Below are positions 6,832 through 6,939 of a DNA stretch of 6,939 nt, in pieces. The translations under genes and the position numbers were made by a program. Origin of the DNA: Chitinophaga pinensis (GTDB taxonomy: Bacteria; Bacteroidota; Bacteroidia; M30B66); contig CALQRR010000089.1 in assembly GCA_943333015.1 (NCBI GenBank), positions 1-6,939 of the forward strand, read 5' to 3'. The stretch's first letter is position 1. The number at the start of each line of letters is the position of its first letter. Under the pieces are notes generated by a model that made no database searches, was not told the DNA's origin, and worked only from the letters and a program-made list of their open reading frames with translations.

Positions 6832-6939
6832 TTACTTTTTCTGTTCGGATGTTCCGGCTCCCATCTTTTCGAGTCGCTTGCGCTGATAACGTCGAAGACC
6901 AAATAAAACAAGTGCACAGAAGGAAACAAACAAAGGGAA
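6832..6939 (-). CDS. C-terminal end of an unidentified membrane protein, 5' end outside window
   Basis: An open frame enters from the right edge and ends at TAA (+ strand 6832-6834), giving the last 35 residues of a protein. It shows a hydrophobic stretch (FPLFVSFCALVLFGL) followed by a strongly basic stretch (RRYQRKRLEK) and a polar tail ending SEQKK. This is the pattern of a final membrane segment with a cytoplasmic tail, by the positive-inside rule. It is on the same strand as ppiD, 108 nt upstream, and is followed by a weak terminator hairpin. The two other - strand frames are less convincing: they lack this membrane-then-basic pattern. Too little is present to name the family. Confidence 0.6.
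   Translation of the reverse strand, partial: FPLFVSFCALVLFGLRRYQRKRLEKMGAGTSEQKK

Noticed and set aside
1..6939. Defence system, CRISPR array, insertion sequence or phage genes
   Set aside because: No repeat-spacer pattern, transposase, integrase, nuclease or toxin-antitoxin motifs were seen; the content is envelope housekeeping genes plus two exported proteins of unknown function.

Overview
The window looks like chromosomal DNA from a member of the Bacteroidota, probably of the Flavobacteriales/Cryomorphaceae kind, though this placement is an inference. The evidence is a moderate GC content, a lack of strong Shine-Dalgarno sequences with A-rich leaders instead, a TAnnTTTG-like promoter box, and a roughly 700-residue PpiD-type membrane foldase of the form common in that phylum. 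I saw no mobile element, CRISPR array, rRNA or tRNA.

Left two thirds, + strand (1-4196): the 3' end of mrdA (penicillin-binding protein 2, PBP2) is followed 5 nt later by rodA. Together they supply the transpeptidase and glycosyltransferase of the cell-elongation (rod) complex. After 28 nt comes an exported 471-residue protein with an alpha/alpha-toroid (squalene-cyclase/prenyltransferase-like) sequence pattern, including a DxDDT motif. After another 53 nt comes an exported 331-residue protein, starting at GTG, with seven repeat units that I read as a seven-bladed beta-propeller. The tight spacing suggests one transcript from mrdA through at least the toroid gene. The last two genes have no confident function.

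Middle (4197-4593): about 340 nt with no convincing gene, then a strong intrinsic terminator that serves the gene converging from the right.

Right third, - strand (6939-4594): ppiD encodes a membrane-anchored periplasmic chaperone and peptidyl-prolyl isomerase. Upstream of it are a Bacteroidota-type promoter box and a weak terminator hairpin. At the edge lies the last 35 codons of another - strand gene, whose product ends in a membrane segment and a basic tail.

The common theme is the cell envelope: peptidoglycan elongation on one strand and folding of exported proteins on the other. The item most worth a second look is the secreted toroid protein with a class II terpene-cyclase-like DxDDT motif downstream of rodA.
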